From NCBI GenBank assembly GCA_949296645.1, contig CASFPH010000029.1, positions 1 to 45,877 on the forward strand: a DNA stretch of 45,877 bases, read 5' to 3'. The position numbers and the translations under genes are program-made. Of this stretch, positions 1 to 7,673 are shown in pieces (position 1 is the stretch's first letter; each line of letters opens with the position of its first letter). The stretch is from an uncultured Bacteroidales bacterium. GTDB lineage: Bacteria > Bacteroidota > Bacteroidia > Bacteroidales > UBA932. The notes below the pieces were generated by a model. That model made no database searches, was not told where the DNA came from, and worked only from the letters and a program-made list of their open reading frames with translations.

Positions 1-2
1 CC

Positions 3-49
3 AGGTCCGACTTGAGCCAACTTTATACAAGTTGGAACTTGTCGGACCT
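3..49. other. Long imperfect hairpin beside the CRISPR array
   Basis: Bases 3-11 (AGGTCCGAC) pair with 41-49 (GTCGGACCT). Inside, 17-23 (CCAACTT) pair with 29-35 (AAGTTGG) around a 5-nt loop, with unpaired 5-nt strands between the two stems. A second small hairpin (CGGTG/CACCG, 78-89) lies between this one and the last repeat. Read on the minus strand, the order is terminal repeat, small hairpin, AT-rich linker, long hairpin. It could be an array trailer/terminator or the 3' part of a small RNA. No uridine run follows inside the window on the minus strand, so a simple terminator is not proven. Confidence 0.5.
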
Positions 50-86
50 AATAATAATATTCTCTGTCAAATCAATACGGTGTTCA

Positions 87-288
87 CCGGTTGCTTACGA
101 TTCAAAGGTAATAAGTTTGAAAGCAATTCACAACCATTGAACATTTCCAACGGGGCTTCGGGAGTTGTGTACCTCGATTCAAAGGTAATAAGTTTGAAAG
201 CAATTCACAACAATTCTTCGGATAAATCTTTTTGCTTTTTGTTGTGTACCTCGATTCAAAGGTAATAAGTTTGAAAGCAATTCACAAC
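87..288 (-). CRISPR. Small type II-C-like CRISPR array (3 repeats, 2 spacers)
   Basis: Three copies end at 134, 211 and 288, giving an exact 77-bp period. Two full copies (164-211 and 241-288) are identical over 48 bp, and their ends are inverted (GTTGTG...CACAAC). Spacers are 29 nt (135-163 and 212-240), or 30 if the repeat is counted as 47. A ~47-nt repeat with ~30-nt spacers is the known size of Bacteroidota type II-C arrays, and the minus-strand sequence starting GTTGTGAATTGCTTTC resembles repeats of that group from memory. The left copy is identical only from 99 to 134 and diverges at 87-98, as a terminal repeat does. On that basis the minus strand is the likely crRNA strand and the leader lies to the right (289 onward, AT-rich). 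No cas1, cas2 or cas9 is in the window; they may lie left of base 1. Confidence 0.88.
257..287 (-). promoter_or_regulatory. Promoter inside the CRISPR repeat
   Basis: On the minus strand the repeat holds TTG (287-285), 20 bp, then TACCTTTG (264-257). This fits the Bacteroidota -33 (TTTG) / -7 (TAnnTTTG) promoter. The same elements occur in the copies ending at 211 and 134. Transcription would start in the last bases of the repeat and run straight into the spacer. This is comparable in idea to the repeat-embedded promoters known from Neisseria type II-C arrays. Confidence 0.55.
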
Positions 289-316
289 CAGTCATAACTC
301 ACAATTAAAGTTTCTA

Positions 317-640
317 TTATATGACAAAGATATACCTATTTTTTATTAGAAGATCTTTACATTTGGTAAAATCAAGCACGAGGAATTTCTGTTCGATTGC
401 AGCAACTTGCTCCATGGCATGGTATACAAAGTTTTGTCCTTGAGGAAGACAAGGTTTATTCCTTTTCATTCGTGATCATAGAGTTTCAGCAGGGATGAAA
501 TGGATAGATTCGTAGTGGACTATATAAACCGGTCGGTCAATGCCGTACTTGTGAAAGCGCGGATAAATTATTCCAAATGCTGCAGCACACTCAAGAAAAA
601 CATTGATAGCGTCTACAAATTCGGAGGATATGTAGGCACC
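317..640 (-). pseudogene. Possible decayed gene with an in-frame stop
   Basis: Two minus-strand stretches share a frame and are separated only by a TGA (478-476) and two codons: 54 codons upstream (rich in aromatic and aliphatic residues, with a segment reading AAAFGIIYPRFHKYGIDRP) and 50 codons downstream starting MKRNKPCLPQGQNF. The upstream part has no start codon, and another frame ends just before it at 648, so a frameshift may also be present. I do not recognise the product. The call is weak because the plus strand also has open frames here. Confidence 0.25.
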
Positions 641-887
641 TTATTATTTATAATGTACCGTCGGATTTTATTTCTGTCTTTTCTTTTGCCGTTTCAGTAG
701 AAGTAGGTTCCGGTATAAATTGTGGATTAGGATGTTTTGAGATGAATGTGCTAATAAAAACGAAAAAGTAATATGAAGGATTGAATTATGTAATATATGG
801 ATGATTACAGGTGAAAAGATTTGCTTCGATATTTTAATGTGTAGAGGAGATCACATTATTTTTATTATTGTTACTGCTTAGATGGTA

Positions 888-917
888 TTGATTAATATCG
901 GATGATGTATATCTTTG
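888..917 (+). promoter_or_regulatory. Promoter of the YgbA-family gene
   Basis: TTG at 888-890, 19 bp, then TATCTTTG at 910-917, which matches the Bacteroidota -33/-7 pattern. Transcription would start near 924, about 20 nt before the ATG at 945. A TTG start at 915, in frame, would fall inside this -7 box and is therefore unlikely. Confidence 0.55.
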
Positions 918-944
918 CACTTCGGTTGTTACGGAATCCATGAT

Positions 945-1265
945 ATGACAAGAAAAGAGCGGGAAAAACGGACGGTAAGGATGATGGTCGGGATTTACTG
1001 CAGGGGCAATTGCAGGAGGGCAGGGGGGATTGTTACATATAAAGGCGGGCTGTGTGAATCGTGCGGTGAATTACTGGAGTATGCGTGCCGGAAAATCGAT
1101 GCATGCGGGATGGGGGAGAGGAAAAAGTCATGCCGCAAGTGTCCTGTCCATTGCTACAGACCGGAGATGAGGGAGAAGATAAGGGCAGTGATGAGGTATG
1201 CCGGTCCCCGGATGATGTTCTATCATCCGGTTGCGGCTATAAGGCATCTGATAGATGAACTTTAA
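945..1265 (+). CDS. ygbA: YgbA-family nitric-oxide-response protein
   Basis: This 106-aa cytosolic protein resembles the YgbA / nitrous-oxide-stimulated promoter family (PF11756). Recognisable features are a CRGNCRR motif near residue 20, CESCGELL near 38, a [11 protein letters not shown] motif near residue 67, and the tail pattern [18 protein letters not shown]. The many paired cysteines suggest metal or FeS binding, but the biochemical role of the family is not settled; E. coli ygbA is induced by nitric oxide through NsrR. The length is normal for the family. I chose the ATG at 945 over a TTG at 915 because the latter lies in the promoter -7 box. The gene ends tail-to-tail with the DUF2130 gene, sharing 4 bp. 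No NsrR-like regulator gene is nearby. Confidence 0.85.
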   Translation: MTRKEREKRTVRMMVGIYCRGNCRRAGGIVTYKGGLCESCGELLEYACRKIDACGMGERKKSCRKCPVHCYRPEMREKIRAVMRYAGPRMMFYHPVAAIRHLIDEL

Positions 1266-2497
1266 ATCTGGTCCGGAGACTGGATTGACTGGACCTGTGA
1301 GTTTTTGGCGGTTTCCTCGAATTTGGCTTTCATAGTTGGATTGCCGCGTGTGAGTCTTTTGATGGTGAGGGCATCCGCCTTGTCATTCGCCAGACGGAGA
1401 TTCCTTTCGGAACTTGTCAGGGCGTTCTTGACCTTGGTCAGATGGTCTATGGTCTTGTCTATCTCTTCGATTGCGGTCTGGAACCTTTCGCTTGCGAGAC
1501 GGTAGTTGTTGGCGAACTTTTCCTTGAAATCATTCAGTTGGTCTTCAAAATTCGTGATATCCACGGACTGGCTGCGTGCGGCTTCAAGCTCCTTCCTGTA
1601 GTGGATACTCTTCTTTGAAGTCTGTACGAGCAGGGTAATCAGCGGAATGAAGAACTGCGGCCTGATGACGTACATCTTCGGGAAGCGGTGTGACATGTCT
1701 ACAATTCCGGTGTTGTACAGTTCGCTTTCCGGTTCGAGAAGCGAGACAAGCACTGCGTATTCGCAGTTTTTCCTGCGGCGGTCTTCATCGAGTTTTCTGA
1801 GAAAGTCCTCGTTCCTGTGTTTTGTGGCGGTCTGGTCCATCTCGTTCTTCATCTCGAACATTATGGAAATGTATTCGATGCCGTCCTCGGTGTCCCTGAA
1901 TATGAAATCGCCTTTGCTTCCTGCCACTATATCGTTGTCCTTTTCGAAATATGCATTCGGGAAGAGCGGACGCATCCTGTTGAATTCGGTGCTGCAGTGG
2001 ACTTCGAGCGTTTCGCCGACCATTTTCGTTGACATTCTGGTTTTAAGGTCCTTGTAATAATCGACCTCGTCCTGTTTCTGTTTCAGCTTGAACTCGAATT
2101 CTTCCCTGATCTTGTTTTCACGGAGAGAGGCCTGGCTCTCTTCAAGCCTTATCCTGCCTTTCAGTTCGGTGATTTCCATCTCCTTTTCCCGGATCCTGTC
2201 GGCGGTCTTGCGCTGCTCTTCAAGAAGGGCTATCCTGCGACTGTTCTCATTTTCAGATACTATGGCCTGAAGGCGTGAAATTTCGGTATCCTTTTTTGAA
2301 AGTTCTTTCTGGAAATTATGTTCTGCCTTGAGCGATTCGGCCATTTGTTCCGCTTTCTGCTGCCTGTGCAGTTCTGCAATCCTTCTCTCTATCTCCGCGT
2401 TGAATTCGGCATTCTTTATCTGGTTTACGATGGATGCGTAATCTGCTTCATCCACGCTGAATACACTCTGGCATTTCGGGCATCTTATCTCTTTCAT
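1262..2497 (-). CDS. DUF2130 coiled-coil, nuclease-like protein
   Basis: This 411-aa protein is of the DUF2130 family. It starts with a short zinc-ribbon-like CPKC motif (residues 6-9), then a long Lys/Glu/Arg-rich coiled coil (about 30-155). The conserved core follows, with [10 protein letters not shown] and then MFEMKNE about 25 residues later. The D...E-x-K pattern resembles the PD-(D/E)XK nuclease fold, as in RmuC-like proteins; that similarity is inference. A second predicted coiled coil lies near 340-385. An upstream extension to 2587 is possible, but the ATG at 2497 gives the family's usual MKEIxCPxC beginning. Function is unknown; a DNA-related role is plausible. Confidence 0.82.
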   Translation of the reverse strand: MKEIRCPKCQSVFSVDEADYASIVNQIKNAEFNAEIERRIAELHRQQKAEQMAESLKAEHNFQKELSKKDTEISRLQAIVSENENSRRIALLEEQRKTADRIREKEMEITELKGRIRLEESQASLRENKIREEFEFKLKQKQDEVDYYKDLKTRMSTKMVGETLEVHCSTEFNRMRPLFPNAYFEKDNDIVAGSKGDFIFRDTEDGIEYISIMFEMKNEMDQTATKHRNEDFLRKLDEDRRRKNCEYAVLVSLLEPESELYNTGIVDMSHRFPKMYVIRPQFFIPLITLLVQTSKKSIHYRKELEAARSQSVDITNFEDQLNDFKEKFANNYRLASERFQTAIEEIDKTIDHLTKVKNALTSSERNLRLANDKADALTIKRLTRGNPTMKAKFEETAKNSQVQSIQSPDQI

Positions 2498-2597
2498 CGT
2501 TCTTCTGTTTTCTTGCCGGCAATTTATGAAAAAATACTGATTTGTTAATGCAATTTTTTTAGTGTCCCGGCGGGACGGTAAACTCATGGAAATATTT

Positions 2598-2605
2598 TAA
2601 CTTTG
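2598..2605 (+). promoter_or_regulatory. Promoter -7 element of the flavin reductase-like gene
   Basis: TAACTTTG at 2598-2605 matches TAnnTTTG. No good -33 box is seen about 20 bp upstream. A start near 2612 would place the ATG at 2624 about 12 nt into the transcript. A small hairpin (GTCCC-GGC-GGGAC, 2564-2576) lies just upstream, between the divergent genes, and could be an operator. Confidence 0.45.
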
Positions 2606-2623
2606 TACTGTTTACCAAATAAT

Positions 2624-3169
2624 ATGGATATGATGAAGACTTTTGATGATATGAAGGACAGGCTCGTTGAGCTTGATGTCCGGAAAATGGAAGAGAATGT
2701 ATTCAGTCTGATAAGTAAGGAGTGGATGCTGGTATGTGCCGGAGATGCTTCTTCGTTCAATATGATGACGGCAAGCTGGGGCGGCCTCGGCTGGCTCTGG
2801 AACAGGCCTGTAGCGTTTGTATTTATCCGTCCCGAACGCCATACGCACGGTTTTACGGAAAATCATGATACCATGACGCTCTCATTCCTCGGTGACGGTT
2901 GCAGGGACATTTTGAATTTCTGCGGTACGAAGTCTGGCCGTGACTGCGACAAGGTTGCTGAGACGGGTCTCAAACCGTTCCTTTCACCTTCCGGAAATAT
3001 CCTCTTCGAGCAGGCGCGTCTATCCCTCGAATGCCGCAAACTCTTCAAAATCAAACTCGATGAAGCCGCATTCATAGACAAATCCCTCCTTGACCGTTTC
3101 TACGGAGCGAACGGCGGCCAGCACGACATGTACGTGGTGGAGATCGAGAGAGTGTGGAAAATAAAATAA
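2624..3169 (+). CDS. Flavin reductase-like FMN-binding protein
   Basis: A 181-aa protein that resembles the flavin reductase-like / flavoredoxin family (FMN-binding split barrel). Family-like features are FNMMTASWGGLGWLWNRP near residue 45 (the loop around FMN phosphate), FIRPERHT near 68, and FLGDGCRDILNFCGTKSGRD near 92. These proteins carry FMN and pass electrons between NAD(P)H or FeS proteins and small acceptors; the partner here is unknown. The chosen ATG at 2624 lies just after the -7 box; ATGs at 2630, 2633 and 2654 remain possible. The next gene starts 17 bp later on the same strand, so both may be in one transcript. Confidence 0.8.
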   Translation: MDMMKTFDDMKDRLVELDVRKMEENVFSLISKEWMLVCAGDASSFNMMTASWGGLGWLWNRPVAFVFIRPERHTHGFTENHDTMTLSFLGDGCRDILNFCGTKSGRDCDKVAETGLKPFLSPSGNILFEQARLSLECRKLFKIKLDEAAFIDKSLLDRFYGANGGQHDMYVVEIERVWKIK

Positions 3170-3185
3170 AAGGCATTCCGGTGTT

Positions 3186-4253
3186 ATGAGTATGTGCAGA
3201 GAATATGTTTTCAATACAGTCTATTCTTCGATAGCCCTTGAAAGAACGGGTGTGCAGCCTGTTTTTTCCGAAAGATGCCAGAGTTTCATCGATGACGGGA
3301 ATATCTCAGGTATTATTCTCAAAGTCGACGTGTCATGTTATGGCGATGACGTGCAGGAGCATAAGACGGTGATGAGGGCGGCGGTCTTCAGAGATGAAGA
3401 TTGCCGGCGTCTGGATGAGGCGTGGCACAGGCTTTCTGAGTGGGAGTCCCGTCGGGAAGATGTCCCTTCAGGTTTCCGTCCGTCTCTCAATGTTCATATG
3501 GATGAAAATTCATACGGGAAGATTCTGGATATCTACAGGAAGGATTTCCTGGATTTGAAGAATGAAATCTGCAGTAATGCAGTCTGTCAGTTGGATTTCG
3601 ACTATACTATGCCGGAAGGAAAGTATGAAGACAGCATCACGCTGTCACTTCCTCTGAAGTCGGGTATGATCGCTTCGGATACCGTTTACAGAATCGGGGT
3701 GTTTGACCTTGATAAAGGTCCTGTCTGCAGCAGCGGTTGGTCGTGGTTCGTATTTTTCCACAGAACCGGACAAGTGGAGGATTTCCTGCGTCCGCATTCC
3801 GCTTCATTAAGGGTTATGGTACCGCATCATGGCAGTCCGGTTTTCGATAAAGCCGTCAGGTACCGCAATTACGGGGATTCCGGCGCGGATATACATTATG
3901 ACAAAGTCTGCATGGAGATGGAGGTAAACCCGGCTCTGCTATGTTTTGAAGTGGAATATGATGATTTTGACGAGACCTGTTTCCCTGTATTTACGATAGT
4001 GATCAAGTCGGGCAATGAAGTTGTAGAGAAGAAAAATGCAAGGATAATGGCTGAAGAGATAATCGGTAAGGAGGCCGGTAATCCTGATCGCCGCAGCAGA
4101 ATGCTGACTCTTTGCAGCTCTCTTACTGAAGATGTTCGGCATGGAATAAGGGACGGAGAGGCGGAGGCCGTACTGCAGGTGTTTGACAGGACAATCGCGA
4201 GCTTCCGGTTCCGTACGGATGTGACAGAAACAGGTGAATACAGTTTTGCCTGA
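3186..4253 (+). CDS. Unknown 355-aa protein
   Basis: I do not recognise a family. The protein is soluble-looking with no signal peptide or membrane segment. It is rich in Asp, Glu, Arg and aromatic residues, with several beta-strand-like stretches (for example SITLSLPLKSGMI and FPVFTIVIKS) and about ten scattered cysteines. An SGWSWFVFFHRTG segment near residue 180 is the most distinctive. It sits 17 bp after the flavin reductase-like gene on the same strand and has no clear promoter of its own, so it is probably co-transcribed. It converges with the RyR-domain gene, ending 43 bp from it. An ATG at 3192 is an alternative start. Base use resembles the neighbours, so recent transfer is not indicated. 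Confidence 0.65.
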   Translation: MSMCREYVFNTVYSSIALERTGVQPVFSERCQSFIDDGNISGIILKVDVSCYGDDVQEHKTVMRAAVFRDEDCRRLDEAWHRLSEWESRREDVPSGFRPSLNVHMDENSYGKILDIYRKDFLDLKNEICSNAVCQLDFDYTMPEGKYEDSITLSLPLKSGMIASDTVYRIGVFDLDKGPVCSSGWSWFVFFHRTGQVEDFLRPHSASLRVMVPHHGSPVFDKAVRYRNYGDSGADIHYDKVCMEMEVNPALLCFEVEYDDFDETCFPVFTIVIKSGNEVVEKKNARIMAEEIIGKEAGNPDRRSRMLTLCSSLTEDVRHGIRDGEAEAVLQVFDRTIASFRFRTDVTETGEYSFA

Positions 4254-4296
4254 AAGCAACGCCGCAGATTGTATGTTATGACTGCCCTTGAATTTG

Positions 4297-4584
4297 CTAT
4301 CTGCTGATGGTATAGCCCGATTTTATGACAAGTTTAAGGGTCTCCATGGCGGTGTGGCGGTCATAGTCCTTTTCCATCTCAGGGAGTTCTTCATACGGTA
4401 CGAGGCACGGGTGTGTCTTCTTTTCGTCATTGCGTTCTTCTCCGTAAGTCCAGCCCTGGTCGATGCGGGATTTGGCCCAGACTTCATGTACGTTTCTTGC
4501 AAGGATTTCAGTCAGTCCGGAAAGGCTTTCGGGAAGAGTGATGTCCTCCACGTTTATTGGTGAGGGTATGTATCCGTTTGTCAT
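4297..4584 (-). CDS. Stand-alone RyR-domain protein
   Basis: A 95-aa protein that is almost entirely one RyR domain (PF02026, first defined in ryanodine receptors). Family hallmarks are visible: YIPSPINVEDITLPE at the N-terminus, NVHEVWAKSRIDQGWTYG near residue 31, then RNDEKKTHPCLVPYEELPE and KDYDRHTAMETLK. Bacterial copies are common in Bacteroidota, but their ligand and role are not established. It starts 15 bp after the stop of the channel gene, which itself ends in a RyR-like region, so the two are surely one operon. No membrane segment or signal peptide is present. It could bind a ligand shared with the channel or bind the channel directly; both are inference. Confidence 0.92.
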   Translation of the reverse strand: MTNGYIPSPINVEDITLPESLSGLTEILARNVHEVWAKSRIDQGWTYGEERNDEKKTHPCLVPYEELPEMEKDYDRHTAMETLKLVIKSGYTISR

Positions 4585-4599
4585 GTTCAGATGTGTAGT

Positions 4600-6927
4600 T
4601 TAATGTTGTGATGTCTGTTTGTCTCCAAGTGTGAGTGCTGCGCTGTCTCTCAATATGTCGGGAATCATCAGTGAGAGAACGTAGTCGTAGTCCTCGATGC
4701 CTTTGTCTATTGTATGGAGCAGGTCGAAAGGCTGTATGTCAAGGTGTGCACGGTACACTTTGTTTTTCAGGCTGTCCTTAAGTCTGTCGAATTCAGCAGT
4801 ATCCATTTCAGGACTGAATCTGCTTAGTTCGTCATCCGTGAGGGCACGGTAACCCATAAGCAGTTTTTCGATATTCCACCTGTTGTGTTCGACGGCGGCC
4901 ATGTTATTGAACTTGCACATCAGAGTGTTTCCGATGGCATTCTCATCCGGAATCATTTTACCTTTCTTCAGCGATATGTTTTTACGCAATATATCAAATT
5001 CATCGGGAGTGATGTCGCATGAGCGCAGTTTCGATGCTATGGTGCATGAGTTGTATATGTTTGACCATTTGGCCCACACCTTGCATGTTTTCCATCCGGA
5101 ATACCCCTTCTCAACATATGAACTTCTTATCTTTTCGTACAGGTTTTCATAGGATTCCTTTTTGCTTATCATCTCATAAAGTGTGTCATAGATGCCTCCG
5201 ACAAGCACGGGCTTCGTGTCGTTGATTATAAGGCCCGAGTCGAAAGTGTCGGGAGCTGTGCCGAAAGCGCGCAGTTTCTGATATTTCATATCGCTTCCGT
5301 TGATGCCGTCGATTATTGACGATTCCTGGTTCTGGTATACAAGAATCTGTATAACATTTTCTTTACTGTACATGCATTCCGGCAGATACAGGGCGGAAGC
5401 AAGCGACTGGCTTGAATCCGGCAGACATACCGCCATGGTAACATGTCTGTCATTGTCAGATACGCATTTTTTTATATATTCACATATGTAAGGGGTCTGT
5501 ACGCCTCCGTTCAGGAATTCCCATTCGATATCAAGAAAATCCCTGTCCGGAATGTTCCATGAAGGATCGGTATCGTTTTCTTCGATATATCTCCATCTTG
5601 ACAGGTCGAACAGGTTACGGTAGCGTCCCATAAGAAAATCCTTTTCTACTGCAGCGTTGGTATCGATAAATGATATTCTTGTACGCAGGCTGTTGTCTCT
5701 TACGAAATTCGGGAAATGCGAGGCATGTGCGTATTCAAGCCCCATGGCTACGCCCATTCTTGACATACCGACTATGAATATGTGTACGGTTCCGCAACTG
5801 TCGTATTTTTGCCCGTTGCCTTCTACAGGTGTATATTCGCTGATTACTTTCTGTGCCCAAGTCTCGTAGTAGTTGAACGGCAGAAATTCGAGAACTCCGT
5901 TCAGGATGCTCCTGATTGACGAAGACTGGAATGCCGCGAATGTACTCTGATATTCGAACAGTACATGGCATTTTTTAATTTCCGTAACATGTTTTTCCTT
6001 GAGCCTTTCAGCCAGCCAGTTCACGCATTTCATGTTGAGCTGGTCATGGAGCGGTTCACTGCAGCTTTCTCCAAGAATATGGATTTCTTCGGCATGTTCC
6101 GGATGCAGGGCGTCCAGTTCTTCCGTATTGCCTCTGTTGCCGTAGTAGATGACTATGCGCTCCTCCTTGTCTTCAAGTTTGGAGCGGATGTTGCTTCTGA
6201 GCAGTTCAACATCGGAATTCGTTAGAATGAATATATTGTCTATATTGTCATCCTTTTTGAGAATGTCCTTGCATAGTCCGGCCACCATGTCGTGTCCTCC
6301 GATGATAATTACGAATTTGCCGAATGAAGGTTTGGACAGGAAGTTGTATGGATAACGGCACCTTCCGGATATGAAATTGTCTCCGCGCCTGTCGAAAAGA
6401 TTGGTTATGCATGATATCAGAACGCCTCCCATAAGTATTGCTCCTGACATTGAAATTGCCAGTGTCCAGATTTTGGCCCGGTGGGTGACGGCCATATGCT
6501 GGTTGCCCGGATCCACGAAATGGTAGAAAATCGTCCATAAAAGACTTGGTTCCTGTCCGGGTGCCGGTTCGCTCAGCATTTCCGAAGCAAATCTGTATAC
6601 GTCATGATATATGAACGATATTATGAAATTGGCCGTAAACGGTACTGAGAGAATTCCGGCTATTATGAACAGGATATTTGTCAGTTTTCCGCCGCTGAGA
6701 ATACGGTCAAGCCGTATGTGGTCGATGAAAAGCAGAAAAAAGGAACTTGTGAGTATCAGTATGGCCAGGATTCCGGTAAGCCAGAAACAGATGTATTCAA
6801 TGGTGCCGCATCCTCCGGCGGTTTCTCTCAGACACGACCATATGAAGCGGAGAATTAGTGTTACATAGAAAAGTATTACGATTTCACGATTGTGTTTTCC
6901 TATGAAGTTTATGGTTTTCCTGTACAT
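4600..6927 (-). CDS. CASTOR/POLLUX-like channel with C-terminal RyR-like domain
   Basis: A 775-aa predicted ion channel. Hydrophobic segments lie at about residues 15-33, 44-68 and 82-107. A re-entrant pore segment follows at 129-145 (LLWTIFYHFVDPGNQ) and a last helix at 152-178. The pore sequence VDPGNQHMA resembles the ADxGNHA filter of plant CASTOR/POLLUX channels. A Rossmann-type RCK domain starts near 203 (GKFVIIIGGHDMVAG), and a second Rossmann-like unit appears near 380 (VHIFIVGMSRMGVAMG). The C-terminal ~105 residues begin near AAVEHNRWNIEKLLMGYR and look RyR-like. The ion and ligand are unknown. A minus-strand TAACTTTG (6973-6966) gives a short leader before the ATG. It forms a pair with the RyR gene downstream. 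Confidence 0.85.
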   Translation of the reverse strand: MYRKTINFIGKHNREIVILFYVTLILRFIWSCLRETAGGCGTIEYICFWLTGILAILILTSSFFLLFIDHIRLDRILSGGKLTNILFIIAGILSVPFTANFIISFIYHDVYRFASEMLSEPAPGQEPSLLWTIFYHFVDPGNQHMAVTHRAKIWTLAISMSGAILMGGVLISCITNLFDRRGDNFISGRCRYPYNFLSKPSFGKFVIIIGGHDMVAGLCKDILKKDDNIDNIFILTNSDVELLRSNIRSKLEDKEERIVIYYGNRGNTEELDALHPEHAEEIHILGESCSEPLHDQLNMKCVNWLAERLKEKHVTEIKKCHVLFEYQSTFAAFQSSSIRSILNGVLEFLPFNYYETWAQKVISEYTPVEGNGQKYDSCGTVHIFIVGMSRMGVAMGLEYAHASHFPNFVRDNSLRTRISFIDTNAAVEKDFLMGRYRNLFDLSRWRYIEENDTDPSWNIPDRDFLDIEWEFLNGGVQTPYICEYIKKCVSDNDRHVTMAVCLPDSSQSLASALYLPECMYSKENVIQILVYQNQESSIIDGINGSDMKYQKLRAFGTAPDTFDSGLIINDTKPVLVGGIYDTLYEMISKKESYENLYEKIRSSYVEKGYSGWKTCKVWAKWSNIYNSCTIASKLRSCDITPDEFDILRKNISLKKGKMIPDENAIGNTLMCKFNNMAAVEHNRWNIEKLLMGYRALTDDELSRFSPEMDTAEFDRLKDSLKNKVYRAHLDIQPFDLLHTIDKGIEDYDYVLSLMIPDILRDSAALTLGDKQTSQH

Positions 6928-6965
6928 ACCAAAAGTTTTTCAATATTTTTGCGGGACATCAGTTG

Positions 6966-6973
6966 CAAAGTTA
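6966..6973 (-). promoter_or_regulatory. Promoter -7 element of the channel-RyR operon
   Basis: On the minus strand, TAACTTTG (6973-6966) matches TAnnTTTG and lies 38 bp before the channel start codon. The expected start of transcription is near 6958. No clear TTTG is seen 19-20 bp upstream. Confidence 0.45.
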
Positions 6974-7032
6974 AAAATTATAATTACTATCTTTTTATTA
7001 CCTTTAAAAAGTATTGGTTAAAATATAATATT

Positions 7033-7575
7033 ATGAAGTATGAAAATTTCAATTCGCTCGTGCTTAAGAGACAGAGTGACCGCAGTTATTTGCCGGAGCC
7101 TGTTTCCGAAAGCGATATACTGAAATGTATCGAGGCCGCAAGGCTTGCCCCTTCTGCATGTAATTCACAACCGTGGCGTTTTGTTGTCGTGAATGACAGG
7201 AACCTTCTTTCGGAGATGTCATCTGCTGCATCAGGTTCGGGAATGAACAAGTTTGTTTCCCAGGCGCCCGTGGTTGTTGCTGTGGTTCTTGAAAAGATGA
7301 ACATAACGGCCAGAATAGGCAGTATGCTGAAAAATAAGGATTATTCAATGCTGGATATCGGAATGGCAGTGGAACATTTTTGCCTGCAGGCCGCTGAACT
7401 CGGACTCGGAACCTGTATTTTGGGTTGGTTTGACGAGAAGAAGGTAGCGCATATTCTGGGAGTGCCGAAAGGGAAGAGGATACCTTTACTTATAGTTATG
7501 GGTCATCCTGCCGGTGAGAACAGGAAAAAGGTACGTAAAAGTATGGAAGAGATTTCTTCCTGGAACCGATATTGA
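7033..7575 (+). CDS. Nitroreductase-family flavoprotein
   Basis: A 180-aa nitroreductase-like FMN protein, about the usual length of the short members. Features: LVLKRQSDRSYLPEP near the start (FMN phosphate-binding Arg-x-Ser-x-Arg type motif), EAARLAPSACNSQPWRFVVV near residue 37, then DIGMAVEHFCLQAAELGLGTCILGWFD, and a GHPAG turn near the end. It likely uses NAD(P)H to reduce nitro or quinone compounds, but the substrate cannot be read from sequence. The ATG at 7033 fits the family start; the frame stays open upstream to 6892, but that region overlaps the divergent channel gene and its promoter. It is followed by a strong hairpin terminator. Confidence 0.9.
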   Translation: MKYENFNSLVLKRQSDRSYLPEPVSESDILKCIEAARLAPSACNSQPWRFVVVNDRNLLSEMSSAASGSGMNKFVSQAPVVVAVVLEKMNITARIGSMLKNKDYSMLDIGMAVEHFCLQAAELGLGTCILGWFDEKKVAHILGVPKGKRIPLLIVMGHPAGENRKKVRKSMEEISSWNRY

Positions 7576-7603
7576 TTTGGAATGTATATTAATCTGAATA
7601 TAA

Positions 7604-7634
7604 AAGGCGGTGTATCAAGATGATGCGCCGCCTT
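7604..7634. terminator. Two-way terminator between nitroreductase and nuoN
   Basis: A 14-bp stem (7604-7617 with 7621-7634, AAGGCGG...CCGCCTT, including two G-T pairs) with a 3-nt AGA loop. It sits between convergent genes, 29 bp after the nitroreductase stop and 40 bp from the nuoN stop, and can serve both strands. Confidence 0.8.
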
Positions 7635-7673
7635 ATTTATATTCCGGCACTGTGCCGGTAAAATTCATGGTAT

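Larger units (their letters stand above)
289..944. other. 650-bp region without an intact gene
   Basis: No convincing complete gene is visible. On the minus strand, one reading frame runs 640-476 (54 codons, no start codon, ends at a TGA). It resumes in the same frame from an ATG at 469 to a TAA at 317 (50 codons). A neighbouring frame is open from about 790 to 648 and ends with a Pro/Thr/Glu/Lys-rich tail. On the plus strand an equally protein-like 66-codon frame lies at 500-700. None matches a family I recognise. The pattern suits a decayed gene or genes next to the CRISPR locus. The region is AT-rich, and its right end holds the promoter of the next gene. Confidence 0.4.

Noticed and set aside
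500..700. 66-codon plus-strand open frame
   Set aside because: It ends in a low-quality hydrophobic run, has no promoter or ribosome site, and the opposite strand is equally open; no family is recognised.
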